From assembly GCF_003254155.1 (NCBI RefSeq), contig NZ_QKZI01000001.1, positions 372,001-436,000 on the forward strand: a stretch of 64,000 nt of DNA, read 5' to 3'. This stretch comes from Psychrobacillus insolitus. GTDB lineage: Bacteria > Bacillota > Bacilli > Bacillales_A > Planococcaceae. Numbering within the stretch: position 1 is the stretch's first letter; the number at the start of each line of letters is the position of its first letter. Positions 53,073-60,674 of the stretch are shown here, piece after piece. The position numbers were made by a program, and so were the translations under genes. Under the pieces are notes generated by a model. That model was not told the origin of the DNA and made no database searches. It saw nothing but the letters and a program-made list of their open reading frames with translations.

Positions 53073-54308
53073 TTGCTCGAAAGTTTATTGATTAATATCC
53101 TATTTTTAATTTTTCCAATTGTGTTATTTGTAATTTTTTTCAGTGACTACAATAAAAAATCGCATCTTTTTTTGATCTACATTTCTATCTGTATTTCAAT
53201 GGTTTTATGTATGATTTATCCAATTAAATTGGAAGTTGGCTTTATTGTTGATCTAAGATATGTGCCATTCATTATTGCAGCTCTATATGGCGGGTATAAA
53301 GGAGTTTTTCCGCTTTACGTTCTATTAAACATATACCGATTAATAATCGGCGGTGAGGGATTAATCCAATCATTCATTTGGTCAACATCATTTTTAATCG
53401 TACTGCCCATGCTAAGTACTAAATTTCTCAGTTACAATAAATTTAATAGAATTATTTTTGGTACCGTAATATCCCTTATGAATGTTATAGTTTACCTCAT
53501 TGCATTGAGATCTTATTTTGAAGTACTGAACAAAGAATATTGGACAGTTGCATTTTATTATCTGAGTACTTCTGGACTTACGATGGCAATCACTTTAACT
53601 ATGATTGAAAAAATTAATTCTAATATCAAAAAAAGAGAACTTTACTTCCATACGGAAAAATTGCATGTTATGAGCGAACTTTCAGCGAGTGTTTCGCATG
53701 AAATCAGAAATCCTTTGACTGTAACAAAGGGATTTTTACAGTTATTAAGTGTGTCCAAAACCATCACTCAAAAGGATCAGGTGTATATAGACTATTCATT
53801 AAAGGAATTAGTTCGAGCAGAAACTATTTTAAATGATTATTTAGCGTTTGCTAAACCGCAATCTATACATATGGTTTACGCTGATTTAAAGGAAGACATG
53901 GAATATGTCAAAAACATATTAACGCCTTTTGCAAGATTCAATAATGTAGACATTACTTATCAATTTTCTAATTCATTAAAAAGAAAATATGATCAAAACC
54001 AGATGAAGCAATGTTTGATTAATCTACTGAAAAACGCGATAGAATCGATGAAGGAAGAAGGGGGCATTCTTTCTATTCATGTATTTGAGCAAGGTCAGAA
54101 CATGGTTATTCGTGTGGAAGATGAAGGAATTGGGATGACAAAACAAGAGATTCTTCAATTAGGAAAGCCTTTTTATTCTACTAAAACAGAAGGAACTGGA
54201 CTCGGTATGATGATGGTATATGGAACGATAAGTAAGTTAAAAGGTGAAGTAGAAGTGCAAAGTAAAAAAAGCAAGGGAACCATATTTACTATTACTATCC
54301 CGACTTAA
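53073..54308 (+). CDS. Membrane sensor histidine kinase, KinB-like (5TM-LYT type)
   Basis: 411 aa. Five to six N-terminal membrane helices (about 1-185) containing the 5TMR-LYT pattern DLRYVPFIIAALYGGYKGVF and LLNIYRLIIGGEG. A HisKA dimerisation domain follows with the phospho-accepting His in SASVSHEIRNPLTVTKGFLQLL (about 206), then HATPase with NLLKNAIESM (N box), VEDEGIGMT (G1) and GTGLGMMMVYG (G2). Membrane topology and domain order match KinB-type sporulation kinases of Bacilli, which phosphorylate Spo0F, but other orphan kinases share it. No response regulator is adjacent. TTG start at 53073; the ribosome site (GATGGGGTG) is 10 nt upstream. Confidence 0.82.
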   Translation: MLESLLINILFLIFPIVLFVIFFSDYNKKSHLFLIYISICISMVLCMIYPIKLEVGFIVDLRYVPFIIAALYGGYKGVFPLYVLLNIYRLIIGGEGLIQSFIWSTSFLIVLPMLSTKFLSYNKFNRIIFGTVISLMNVIVYLIALRSYFEVLNKEYWTVAFYYLSTSGLTMAITLTMIEKINSNIKKRELYFHTEKLHVMSELSASVSHEIRNPLTVTKGFLQLLSVSKTITQKDQVYIDYSLKELVRAETILNDYLAFAKPQSIHMVYADLKEDMEYVKNILTPFARFNNVDITYQFSNSLKRKYDQNQMKQCLINLLKNAIESMKEEGGILSIHVFEQGQNMVIRVEDEGIGMTKQEILQLGKPFYSTKTEGTGLGMMMVYGTISKLKGEVEVQSKKSKGTIFTITIPT

Positions 54309-54466
54309 GAAAAGCGAAAGCGCCTATCACTGCCCCGACAGGCAAATGGGGAATCGCGAGGAGGCAGCTCCTCAGCCACCACAGCGATTTCACATTTGAC
54401 CCCGAGGTGCAACGCTCTTCTGCGACGAGCTTCGCGCAGGAGCACAGGCGCAGGAGCTATACAGTT
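54308..54466 (+). repeat. Interspersed repeat family B, copy B5 (longest)
   Basis: Begins AGAAAAGCGAAAGCGCC five bases after the kinase stop. It contains CGACAGGCAAATGGGGAATC, GAGGAGGCAGCTCCTCAGCC, then TTCTGCGACGAGCTTCGCGC and AGGAGC twice. It unites the B1 module and the B2 module in one copy, so B1 and B2 look like deletion derivatives. GC-rich, non-coding. Confidence 0.75.
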
Positions 54467-54579
54467 TTTATGCCGAAATTTTATATACTTTCTCTTAAAG
54501 TGCGCTGGCTCATTCTTTAAAAAATGGGGATAATGAAAATAAGGTTAGTTAAAAGAAATTATGTTAGGGGAATAATGTC

Positions 54580-54879
54580 ATGACAGAGAATAAAATTGAA
54601 GTTGGTAAAATATTTTCGGTGCTAGATGAAAATGATCAAGAACAAGAAATGAAAGTGTTGGGTTTGTTAACTGTTGAAGAAACTGTCTACGCTGCTGTTT
54701 GTTTCATAGTAGACATTCAAGAAGAGTCGGAAAAAGATATCGATATTTTCTTTTTACAAGTTAACAATGAGGAAGAACTATCCATGATTGAAAGTGAAGA
54801 TGAATTTGAAAAGGTATCAGCTGCGTTTCATAAGCTGGAGAAAAATATTCGTTCGAAAAAAAGAGGAAAGAAACGTTAA
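54580..54879 (+). CDS. DUF1292-family protein (YrzB-like)
   Basis: 99-aa small acidic protein with a basic C-terminal tail (KLEKNIRSKKRGKKR). The DUF1292 pattern FSVLDENDQEQEMKVLGLLT and the later EEELSMIESEDEFEKVSAAF are visible. Relatives such as YrzB are cytosolic with no assigned activity. ATG start; the upstream TTAGGGGAATAATGTC supplies the ribosome site. A strong terminator follows. Confidence 0.7.
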   Translation: MTENKIEVGKIFSVLDENDQEQEMKVLGLLTVEETVYAAVCFIVDIQEESEKDIDIFFLQVNNEEELSMIESEDEFEKVSAAFHKLEKNIRSKKRGKKR

Positions 54880-54903
54880 TTTTAGAAATAAGAAAATCAA
54901 TTA

Positions 54904-54948
54904 TAAGAGCGTCAAGCCAGGATCAATAGGCTTGACGCTCTTATTTTG
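54904..54948 (+). terminator. Terminator of the DUF1292 gene
   Basis: TAAGAGCGTCAAGCC / GGCTTGACGCTCTTA perfect 15-bp stem and ATTTT tail. Confidence 0.88.
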
Positions 54949-55047
54949 ATTGGTTTGTCAAATTAATCGAGACAACTTATCATATAGTACAAACAGTACT
55001 GCATATCTTAAAAGGATGTTAAATGAAGAGGAGAGTGCACTTCTACT

Positions 55048-56493
55048 GTGGTGAAATATAAGAATAATTGGATTCCAACAAAAACACTGGAAGAAATGTC
55101 TGGGACAAATTATGACGTCCTCATTGTGGGAACTGGCCCTGGTGGTGGTGCAACTTTACAGAGGCTTTGTGAACTGTGGAAAAATCAAGGGGCAAAAAAA
55201 ATTGGAATTCTGGAAATGGGAGATAAGTTATTTCATTCCCATTCACTTAACATTCCCACGCAGAATGTAAATACTGCAAGAGATGAACTTCTTCCAGGAA
55301 ATTCAACAGCAGTAGGTGAACGCTTGCCTCAATTTTCTGGAGCCAGAATGGTTTATGCACTTGGGGGTAGATCATTATTTTGGAATGCGGCGACTCCAAG
55401 ACCAATTAGATCAGAGCTAGGTAAATGGCCGATTCACCCTCGGTAATTGAACGCATATTATGGGATGGCCGAGAAATTAATGAATGTTACAACTGATTAT
55501 GCGAAAGGTTCATCGATACAAAATACTCTTTTAAAGAGGCTCCATGCAAGTGGTATACTCGAAGCAAATGATATGCCAGTTGCTTTTGATATGACACCCT
55601 CCCGGCAAGGAGAAGTACATTCAAATCCTTGGTTCAGTTCGATCAATGCTCTAGCAGCTGCTCTTTTTGATCGACCATATGATCTCGCTGTAAATGCCAA
55701 TGTTTCTCGGGTAATTGTTGAAAATGGAAAAACAGTTGGAGTGGAAGTATTTTCCTTGGATAAGAAAGCTCATACTATTCGAGCGAAAAATGTTGTTCTG
55801 TCTGCGAGTACTTTAGAGACTCCACGTCTGTTGCTTAATTCTGGTATTCAAGGTCCTGCTATTGGCCGTTATTTAACAGGGCATGTGTCCATCATCGCCA
55901 TTGGAACAATCAGTCGAAATCAGTTTTCAGATAAACTTGGCAATGTATCTATTTTGAAATTTGAGACAAATGAATCACCGTATCATATTCAGATTCTTGG
56001 GTCTGATCAATATTTTTCCTATTAGCAATTTGAAGATAAGGTTCTAAAAGATCAGCTTATGATTGTATATGCATCCTTTGGAAGAGTTGAGGCTCGGGCT
56101 GAGAACAGAGTGTATATTGATCCAACTGCAAAAGATGAATTCGGTATACCGTTACAACAAGTGCAATATTCTTTAAGTAATAAAGACCGTCAAGTAGCTG
56201 AACAAGTTAAGCAAGGAATTATTCAGTCAGCTGCTGCAATGGGAGTTACTTTAGATACCTCTACTCTAACTCTACGTCCACCTGGAAGTGACATGTACGA
56301 GGCTTCCACTTGTAGAATGGGCGATGATCCGGCGACTTCAACTACAAATCGTCATGCCCAAGTACATGGTGTGCAAGGGTTATTCGTAGCCGACAACAGC
56401 GTTCTTCCAACTCTAACTGCTGCTGGACCTGTACTTTCCAATGTAGCTTTAGCTATTAGGCTAGCAGATCACATTGTTCGTCAAACAGGTTAA
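55048..56493 (+). pseudogene. GMC-family oxidoreductase with two in-frame stops
   Basis: The 482-codon frame is uniform from start to end but carries TAA at 55444-55446 and TAG at 56023-56025. N-terminal part: FAD-binding YDVLIVGTGPGGGATLQRL, LLPGNSTAVGERLPQFSGAR and the GMC block GGRSLFWNAATPRPI; middle: SASTLETPRLLLNSG; C-terminal GMC domain: STCRMGDDP, VQGLFVADNSVLPTLTAAGP. Both stops fit single substitutions (for instance GAA to TAA and CAA/CAG to TAG). GTG start 55048 is weak; the GAGGAGAG site lies about 18 nt upstream. Without suppression only the FAD-binding part (132 aa) is made. Confidence 0.88.
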
Positions 56494-56502
56494 TCGCAGT
56501 AT

Positions 56503-56550
56503 CCAACAAACATAACCCCATTCAAAATAGAATGGGGTTATGTTTGTTGG
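56503..56550 (+). terminator. Perfect 21-bp hairpin after the GMC gene
   Basis: CCAACAAACATAACCCCATT (C) pairs completely with its complement across a 6-nt AAAATA loop. The T-rich right arm lets it act as terminator. Confidence 0.8.
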
Positions 56551-56620
56551 CTTGGTGAAATTACATAACTTTCTTTACTTTCGAGCACTTTATGCATAAT
56601 TAATTAAAATAATAATAATG

Positions 56621-56662
56621 TTGACATATTTTTATCCTGATTTCAGGATAAATGTATTGACA
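56621..56662 (+). promoter_or_regulatory. Palindrome between two TTGACA elements
   Basis: TTATCCTGA-TT-TCAGGATAA (56632-56651), a perfect 9-bp inverted repeat, sits between TTGACA at 56621-56626 and TTGACA at 56657-56662. It looks like a regulator-binding site; the regulator is not identified. It lies about 210 nt before the dioxygenase operon. Confidence 0.5.
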
Positions 56663-56805
56663 ATAATCTTCTATTTATGATAAAGTTATCTTTAATTAAA
56701 GATATATTAATTAAAGGCATGTTGAATTATTTTTACTCTATATAAAAGTTTAAGTCATTAAACATAAATAAATAGGATATCTTGTAATGGAAAAAATTTT
56801 TTAAT

Positions 56806-56828
56806 AATTATCTCGAATACGAGAATTA
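56806..56828 (+). promoter_or_regulatory. MhqR-type operator before the dioxygenase operon
   Basis: AATTATCTCGAATACGAGAATTA contains TCTCG-AATA-CGAGA. From memory, the MarR-family repressor MhqR (YkvE) of B. subtilis binds similar ATCTCGAATTCGAGAT-like inverted repeats in front of mhqA, mhqED and mhqNOP. It lies 33 nt before the first dioxygenase ATG, a repressing position. Confidence 0.6.
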
Positions 56829-56860
56829 TTGATTCTGTATAAATTAGAGGAGGAAATATA

Positions 56861-57844
56861 ATGAACCATTTAAAAGGAATACACCATGTAACAGCGATTA
56901 CAAGTAGTGCAGAAAAAAACTACGAGTTTTTCACATTTGTATTAGGTATGCGTTTAGTAAAGAAAACAGTTAACCAAGATGATATTCAAACATATCACTT
57001 ATTCTTCGCAGACGATAAAGGGTCAGCAGGTACAGATATGACATTCTTCGATTTCCCAGGTATTCCAAAAGGAACACACGGAACGAATGAGATTTATAAA
57101 ACAGCTTTCCGTGTACCGACAGATGCGGCACTTGATTACTGGTTGAAACGCTTTGAAAAGTACGAAGTAAAAAATACAGGTATAGAAGAAGTGTTTGGGA
57201 AGCAAACTATCTCATTCGTGGACTTTGATGATCAACAATATATGTTGGTTTCTGATGAATTGAATGTAGGTATAGAATCAGGAACACCTTGGAAAAATGG
57301 CCCAGTACCACTTGAATTTGCAATTACAGGTTTAGGACCAATTCATATTCGTATCGCACAATATGATTACCTTAAGGGAGTTTTGGAAAAAGTAATGTTA
57401 ATGCGTGAAATCGCAAAAGAAGATTCGCTTTATTTATTTGAATTTGGTGAAGGTGGAAATGGGGCACAAGTAATTGTGGAACATAATACGACCTTGCCAG
57501 CTGGTCGACAAGGCTACGGTACAGTTCATCATGCAGCTTTCCGCGTGGAAGATACAAAAGTGTTATATGAGTGGATTGACCATATGCAAGCAGCTGGTTT
57601 TGGTACTTCAGGGTATGTGGATCGCTTCTTCTTTGAATCATTATATTCACGTGTAGCACCTGGCATCCTTTTTGAATGGGCTACAGATGGTCCAGGGTTT
57701 ATGGGAGACGAGCCTTATGAAACAGTAGGAGAAATCTTATCATTACCGCCATTCCTTGAAGGGAAACGCGAACAAATTGAGGCATCGGTGCGACCAATCG
57801 ATACAGTACGTAGCGCGCTTGCTATAGAAAAAGAATACTTATAA
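56861..57844 (+). CDS. Ring-cleaving dioxygenase 1 (MhqA/MhqO-like)
   Basis: 327-aa two-domain VOC protein of the bacillar hydroquinone/catechol dioxygenase family. The first VOC module starts GIHHVTAITSSAEKNYEFFT (His ligand), followed by VLGMRLVKKTVNQDD and the AGTDMTFFDFPG strand. The second contains GTVHHAAFRVEDT and the terminal Glu in FEWATDGPGF. Related proteins protect against quinones and diamide as part of thiol-stress defence; substrate not proven. Excellent AGAGGAGGAA ribosome site. Confidence 0.88.
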   Translation: MNHLKGIHHVTAITSSAEKNYEFFTFVLGMRLVKKTVNQDDIQTYHLFFADDKGSAGTDMTFFDFPGIPKGTHGTNEIYKTAFRVPTDAALDYWLKRFEKYEVKNTGIEEVFGKQTISFVDFDDQQYMLVSDELNVGIESGTPWKNGPVPLEFAITGLGPIHIRIAQYDYLKGVLEKVMLMREIAKEDSLYLFEFGEGGNGAQVIVEHNTTLPAGRQGYGTVHHAAFRVEDTKVLYEWIDHMQAAGFGTSGYVDRFFFESLYSRVAPGILFEWATDGPGFMGDEPYETVGEILSLPPFLEGKREQIEASVRPIDTVRSALAIEKEYL

Positions 57845-57862
57845 GGAGGTGGAATATAAAAA

Positions 57863-58468
57863 ATGGGTTTTTTAAATAAATTATTTGGCACACAAGAACA
57901 AAAACATGAGGAGGAAAAAACAATGACAAAATCAAATATAGGTATTATTTTAGGATCAACACGTGAAGGTCGCGTAAGTCCACAAGTAGGGGCATGGGTA
58001 AAAGAATTAGCTGATAAACGTGGAGATGCAAACTATACGATTATCGATATCGCAGACTTCAAATTACCACTATTAGGTGAACCAGGCGGCGACGCATCAG
58101 GTGCAGCAGCATGGTCAGCAGCCGTTGCAAAACAAGATGGTTTCGTATTCATCGTTCAAGAATACAACCACTCAATCACTGGAGCACTTAAAAATGCATT
58201 AGATTACTTACGTGAAGAGTGGAACAATAAAGCTGCAGGTATCGTATCTTACGGTTCAGTAGGTGGAGCTCGTGCAACAGAACATTTACGTGGAATTTTA
58301 AGTGAATTACTAGTAGCACACGTTCGTGTACACCCAGCATTATCATTATTTACTGACTTTGAAAATGGTACAGATTTCAAACCAGCTGCAGTTCAAGCAG
58401 ATTCAGTAAACCAAATGTTAGACCAAGTTATTCCTTGGACAACTGCATTAAATACAGTTAGAAAATAA
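57863..58468 (+). CDS. NADPH-dependent FMN reductase/azoreductase-like protein
   Basis: Flavodoxin-like FMN reductase: GIILGSTREGRVSPQVGAWV binds FMN phosphate, ADFKLPLLGEPGG and FVFIVQEYNHSITGALKNALDYL follow, then GIVSYGSVGGARATEHLR. Two starts are possible. ATG 57863 has AAGGAGGTGG but at 13 nt, and adds a 20-residue amphipathic leader, MGFLNKLFGTQEQ. ATG 57923 has GAGGAGG at 8 nt and starts at the conserved domain. The longer form is reported here. Likely works with the dioxygenases by keeping quinones reduced. Confidence 0.85.
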   Translation: MGFLNKLFGTQEQKHEEEKTMTKSNIGIILGSTREGRVSPQVGAWVKELADKRGDANYTIIDIADFKLPLLGEPGGDASGAAAWSAAVAKQDGFVFIVQEYNHSITGALKNALDYLREEWNNKAAGIVSYGSVGGARATEHLRGILSELLVAHVRVHPALSLFTDFENGTDFKPAAVQADSVNQMLDQVIPWTTALNTVRK

Positions 58469-58493
58469 TTTCAACTGATTATTTCTTTACATA

Positions 58494-58523
58494 TCACAAA
58501 ATGTGCATGAGCACATTTTGTGA
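58494..58523 (+). terminator. Internal hairpin after the FMN reductase
   Basis: TCACAAAATGTGC / GCACATTTTGTGA, 13-bp perfect, ATGA loop, tail TTTATAT. Either a partial terminator within the operon or an mRNA-stability element. Confidence 0.65.
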
Positions 58524-58640
58524 TTTATATGAATAAATTCTGGGCAAAGCGCTATCAAGTAGGTTGAAGGTTTTGCTCAGAATTTATAAAAGGTATCATT
58601 AATGGAACTAGATCTTTTTCAAAGAAACGGAGGAGTTATG

Positions 58641-59582
58641 ATGAACAAAATAGCAGGACATCATCATATCTCGATGATTACGAAAAAAGGGCAACAAAAC
58701 AATCAATTTTATCAAAAAGTGCTCGGACTGCGTAGAGTGAAAAAAACGGTCAATCAAGAAGATACGAGTATGTCTCATTTGTTTTATGGAGATTTAACAG
58801 GAAGTGCTGGAACAGAGCTATCCTTCTTTGAAATTCCAATGGTAGGAAGAACAAAACGAGGAACGAATGCCATTACACAAATTGGTTTATTGGTTCCATC
58901 TTATGATAGTTTACTATACTGGAAGAGAAGATTTGAATTACTCGACGTAAAACACGGGGAGTTGACCATGTATGCAGGACGAGAAGCGCTTCATTTTGAA
59001 GATTGTGAGGGATTACGCCTTGTCCTTTTAAATAATAATGGGGAAGAAATCCCAGCATATTGGCAGTCTTGGGACGATTCAATTGTTTTACATGAGCATC
59101 GTATTCTTGGCATGGGTGCAGTGGAAATGACCGTGCAATCCCTAGATAGTTTAGCGAATACATTAGAAAACTTGTTTGGCTATGAACTTGTTTCGCGAAC
59201 AACAAGCGGAGCCATCTACCAATCTGTAAAAGGACAAGCTTTTGGTGAAATTGTAATTGTCGAACAAGATGGTCCAAATGAAAAACCAGGAAAAGGAAGT
59301 GTGCATCACTTAGCGATTCGAGTAAAAGACGGTGATGAACTGCGAGCCTGGAAACAGCGTATTCAAGATTTTGGTTTTGAGGTTATGAAAATAACAGACC
59401 GCTACTATTTTGAGAGTTTATATTTTAGAGAAAAAAATGGCATTTTATTTGAGTTAGCGACTGATGGGCCAGGCTTTACAGTCGATTCGTCTATTGAATC
59501 CCTGGGTAAAGATTTAGACTTACCGCCATTTTTAGAAGGTAAGCGAGCAGAAATCGAAGCGAAATTAGAACCAATTGAGTAA
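58641..59582 (+). CDS. Ring-cleaving dioxygenase 2
   Basis: 313-aa paralogue of the flanking dioxygenases: N-terminal GHHHISMITKKGQQNNQFYQ and VLGLRRVKKTVNQEDT, second module GSVHHLAIRVKDGDEL and C-terminal LFELATDGPGFTVD. Metal-ligand His and Glu positions are kept. ATG 58641 is 7 nt after GGAGG; ATG 58638 and an open extension from 58602 are alternatives. Confidence 0.86.
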   Translation: MNKIAGHHHISMITKKGQQNNQFYQKVLGLRRVKKTVNQEDTSMSHLFYGDLTGSAGTELSFFEIPMVGRTKRGTNAITQIGLLVPSYDSLLYWKRRFELLDVKHGELTMYAGREALHFEDCEGLRLVLLNNNGEEIPAYWQSWDDSIVLHEHRILGMGAVEMTVQSLDSLANTLENLFGYELVSRTTSGAIYQSVKGQAFGEIVIVEQDGPNEKPGKGSVHHLAIRVKDGDELRAWKQRIQDFGFEVMKITDRYYFESLYFREKNGILFELATDGPGFTVDSSIESLGKDLDLPPFLEGKRAEIEAKLEPIE

Positions 59583-59615
59583 AAGCAAGTAGTCGACTTT
59601 AAGGAGGAAATAGTA

Positions 59616-60554
59616 ATGAAAAAACAATCAACAGGAATTCACCATATTACAGCAATCGTTGGTCATCCACAGGAAAATATTGATTTTTATGCAGGGGTAT
59701 TAGGTTTACGTTTAGTCAAACAAACAGTGAATTTTGATGATCCAGGCACATACCATCTATACTTTGGAAATGGTGGAGGGAAACCGGGCACAATTATTAC
59801 GTTTTTCCCTTGGGCAAATGCTTATCCAGGACAAATTGGTGACGGACAAGTGGGAGTTACAACGTATGTAGTGCCAACAGGAGCAATAAGTTTTTGGGTC
59901 AATCGTCTTGCAACATTTGCGGTTCCATTTACAAAAGCAGAGCGTTTTGGCGAACAAGTAATTCAATTCGACGATCCGCATGGCTTGCATCTTGAAATCG
60001 TTGAACGCGAAGCTGGAGAACAAAACGATTGGACATTTGGAGGAGTAACACCAGAAGTTGCGATTAAAGGTTTTGGTGGTGCAACACTTTACTCAAGCAG
60101 ACCAGAAGAAACAGCTAAAACACTAACGGATGTAATGGGGCTGGAATTGGTTGGAACTGAAGGCGACTATACCCGATTTAAAGCTACGGCTGATATTGGC
60201 AATATTATAGATTTAAAAATGGTCACAGGTGTAAAAGGATCTATGGGTGTTGGTACCGTTCACCATATTGCATGGCGAGCAATTGATGATGCAGATCATG
60301 TTGAATGGCAACAACATGCCATTAATCTTGGGCAACGTGTAACAGAAGTTAAGGACCGTAATTATTTCAATGCGTTGTACTTCCGTGAATCAGGCGAAAT
60401 ATTATTTGAAATCGCAACTGATCCACCGGGATTTGCACATGATGAATCACCTGAATCAATGGGTACTAAATTAATGTTACCTGCACAATACGAACAAAAA
60501 CGTGAGTCATTAGTCAACTCGCTTATTCCAATTCAAGTGCGTCCAATTGATTAA
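59616..60554 (+). CDS. Ring-cleaving dioxygenase 3
   Basis: 312-aa third paralogue: GIHHITAIVGHPQENIDFYA, VLGLRLVKQTVNFDD, GTVHHIAWRAIDDADHV and LFEIATDPPGFAHDESPE. More distant from copies 1 and 2 (P for G in the DPPGF motif), so probably with a different substrate. AAGGAGGAA ribosome site. Followed by the operon terminator. Confidence 0.87.
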   Translation: MKKQSTGIHHITAIVGHPQENIDFYAGVLGLRLVKQTVNFDDPGTYHLYFGNGGGKPGTIITFFPWANAYPGQIGDGQVGVTTYVVPTGAISFWVNRLATFAVPFTKAERFGEQVIQFDDPHGLHLEIVEREAGEQNDWTFGGVTPEVAIKGFGGATLYSSRPEETAKTLTDVMGLELVGTEGDYTRFKATADIGNIIDLKMVTGVKGSMGVGTVHHIAWRAIDDADHVEWQQHAINLGQRVTEVKDRNYFNALYFRESGEILFEIATDPPGFAHDESPESMGTKLMLPAQYEQKRESLVNSLIPIQVRPID

Positions 60555-60606
60555 CAAAGGTACCATTTATTAGATAGCCCTAAATTTAGAGCTTATTATT
60601 TACTGA

Positions 60607-60640
60607 AAACTAATCGGTAACCAACCCGATTAGTTTTTTA
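60607..60640 (+). terminator. Terminator of the dioxygenase operon
   Basis: AAAACTAATCGG / CCGATTAGTTTT, 7-nt loop, T6. Confidence 0.9.
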
Positions 60641-60674
60641 TGCTTTCAAATGCTTAGTCGAGAGGGTTGGTAAA

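Noticed and set aside
14387-56493. General stop-codon reassignment as an explanation for the in-frame stops in spo0A and the GMC gene.
   Set aside because: TAA, TAG and TGA all end many intact genes at their expected lengths here (for example accB, nusB, ahpC), so the standard code applies.
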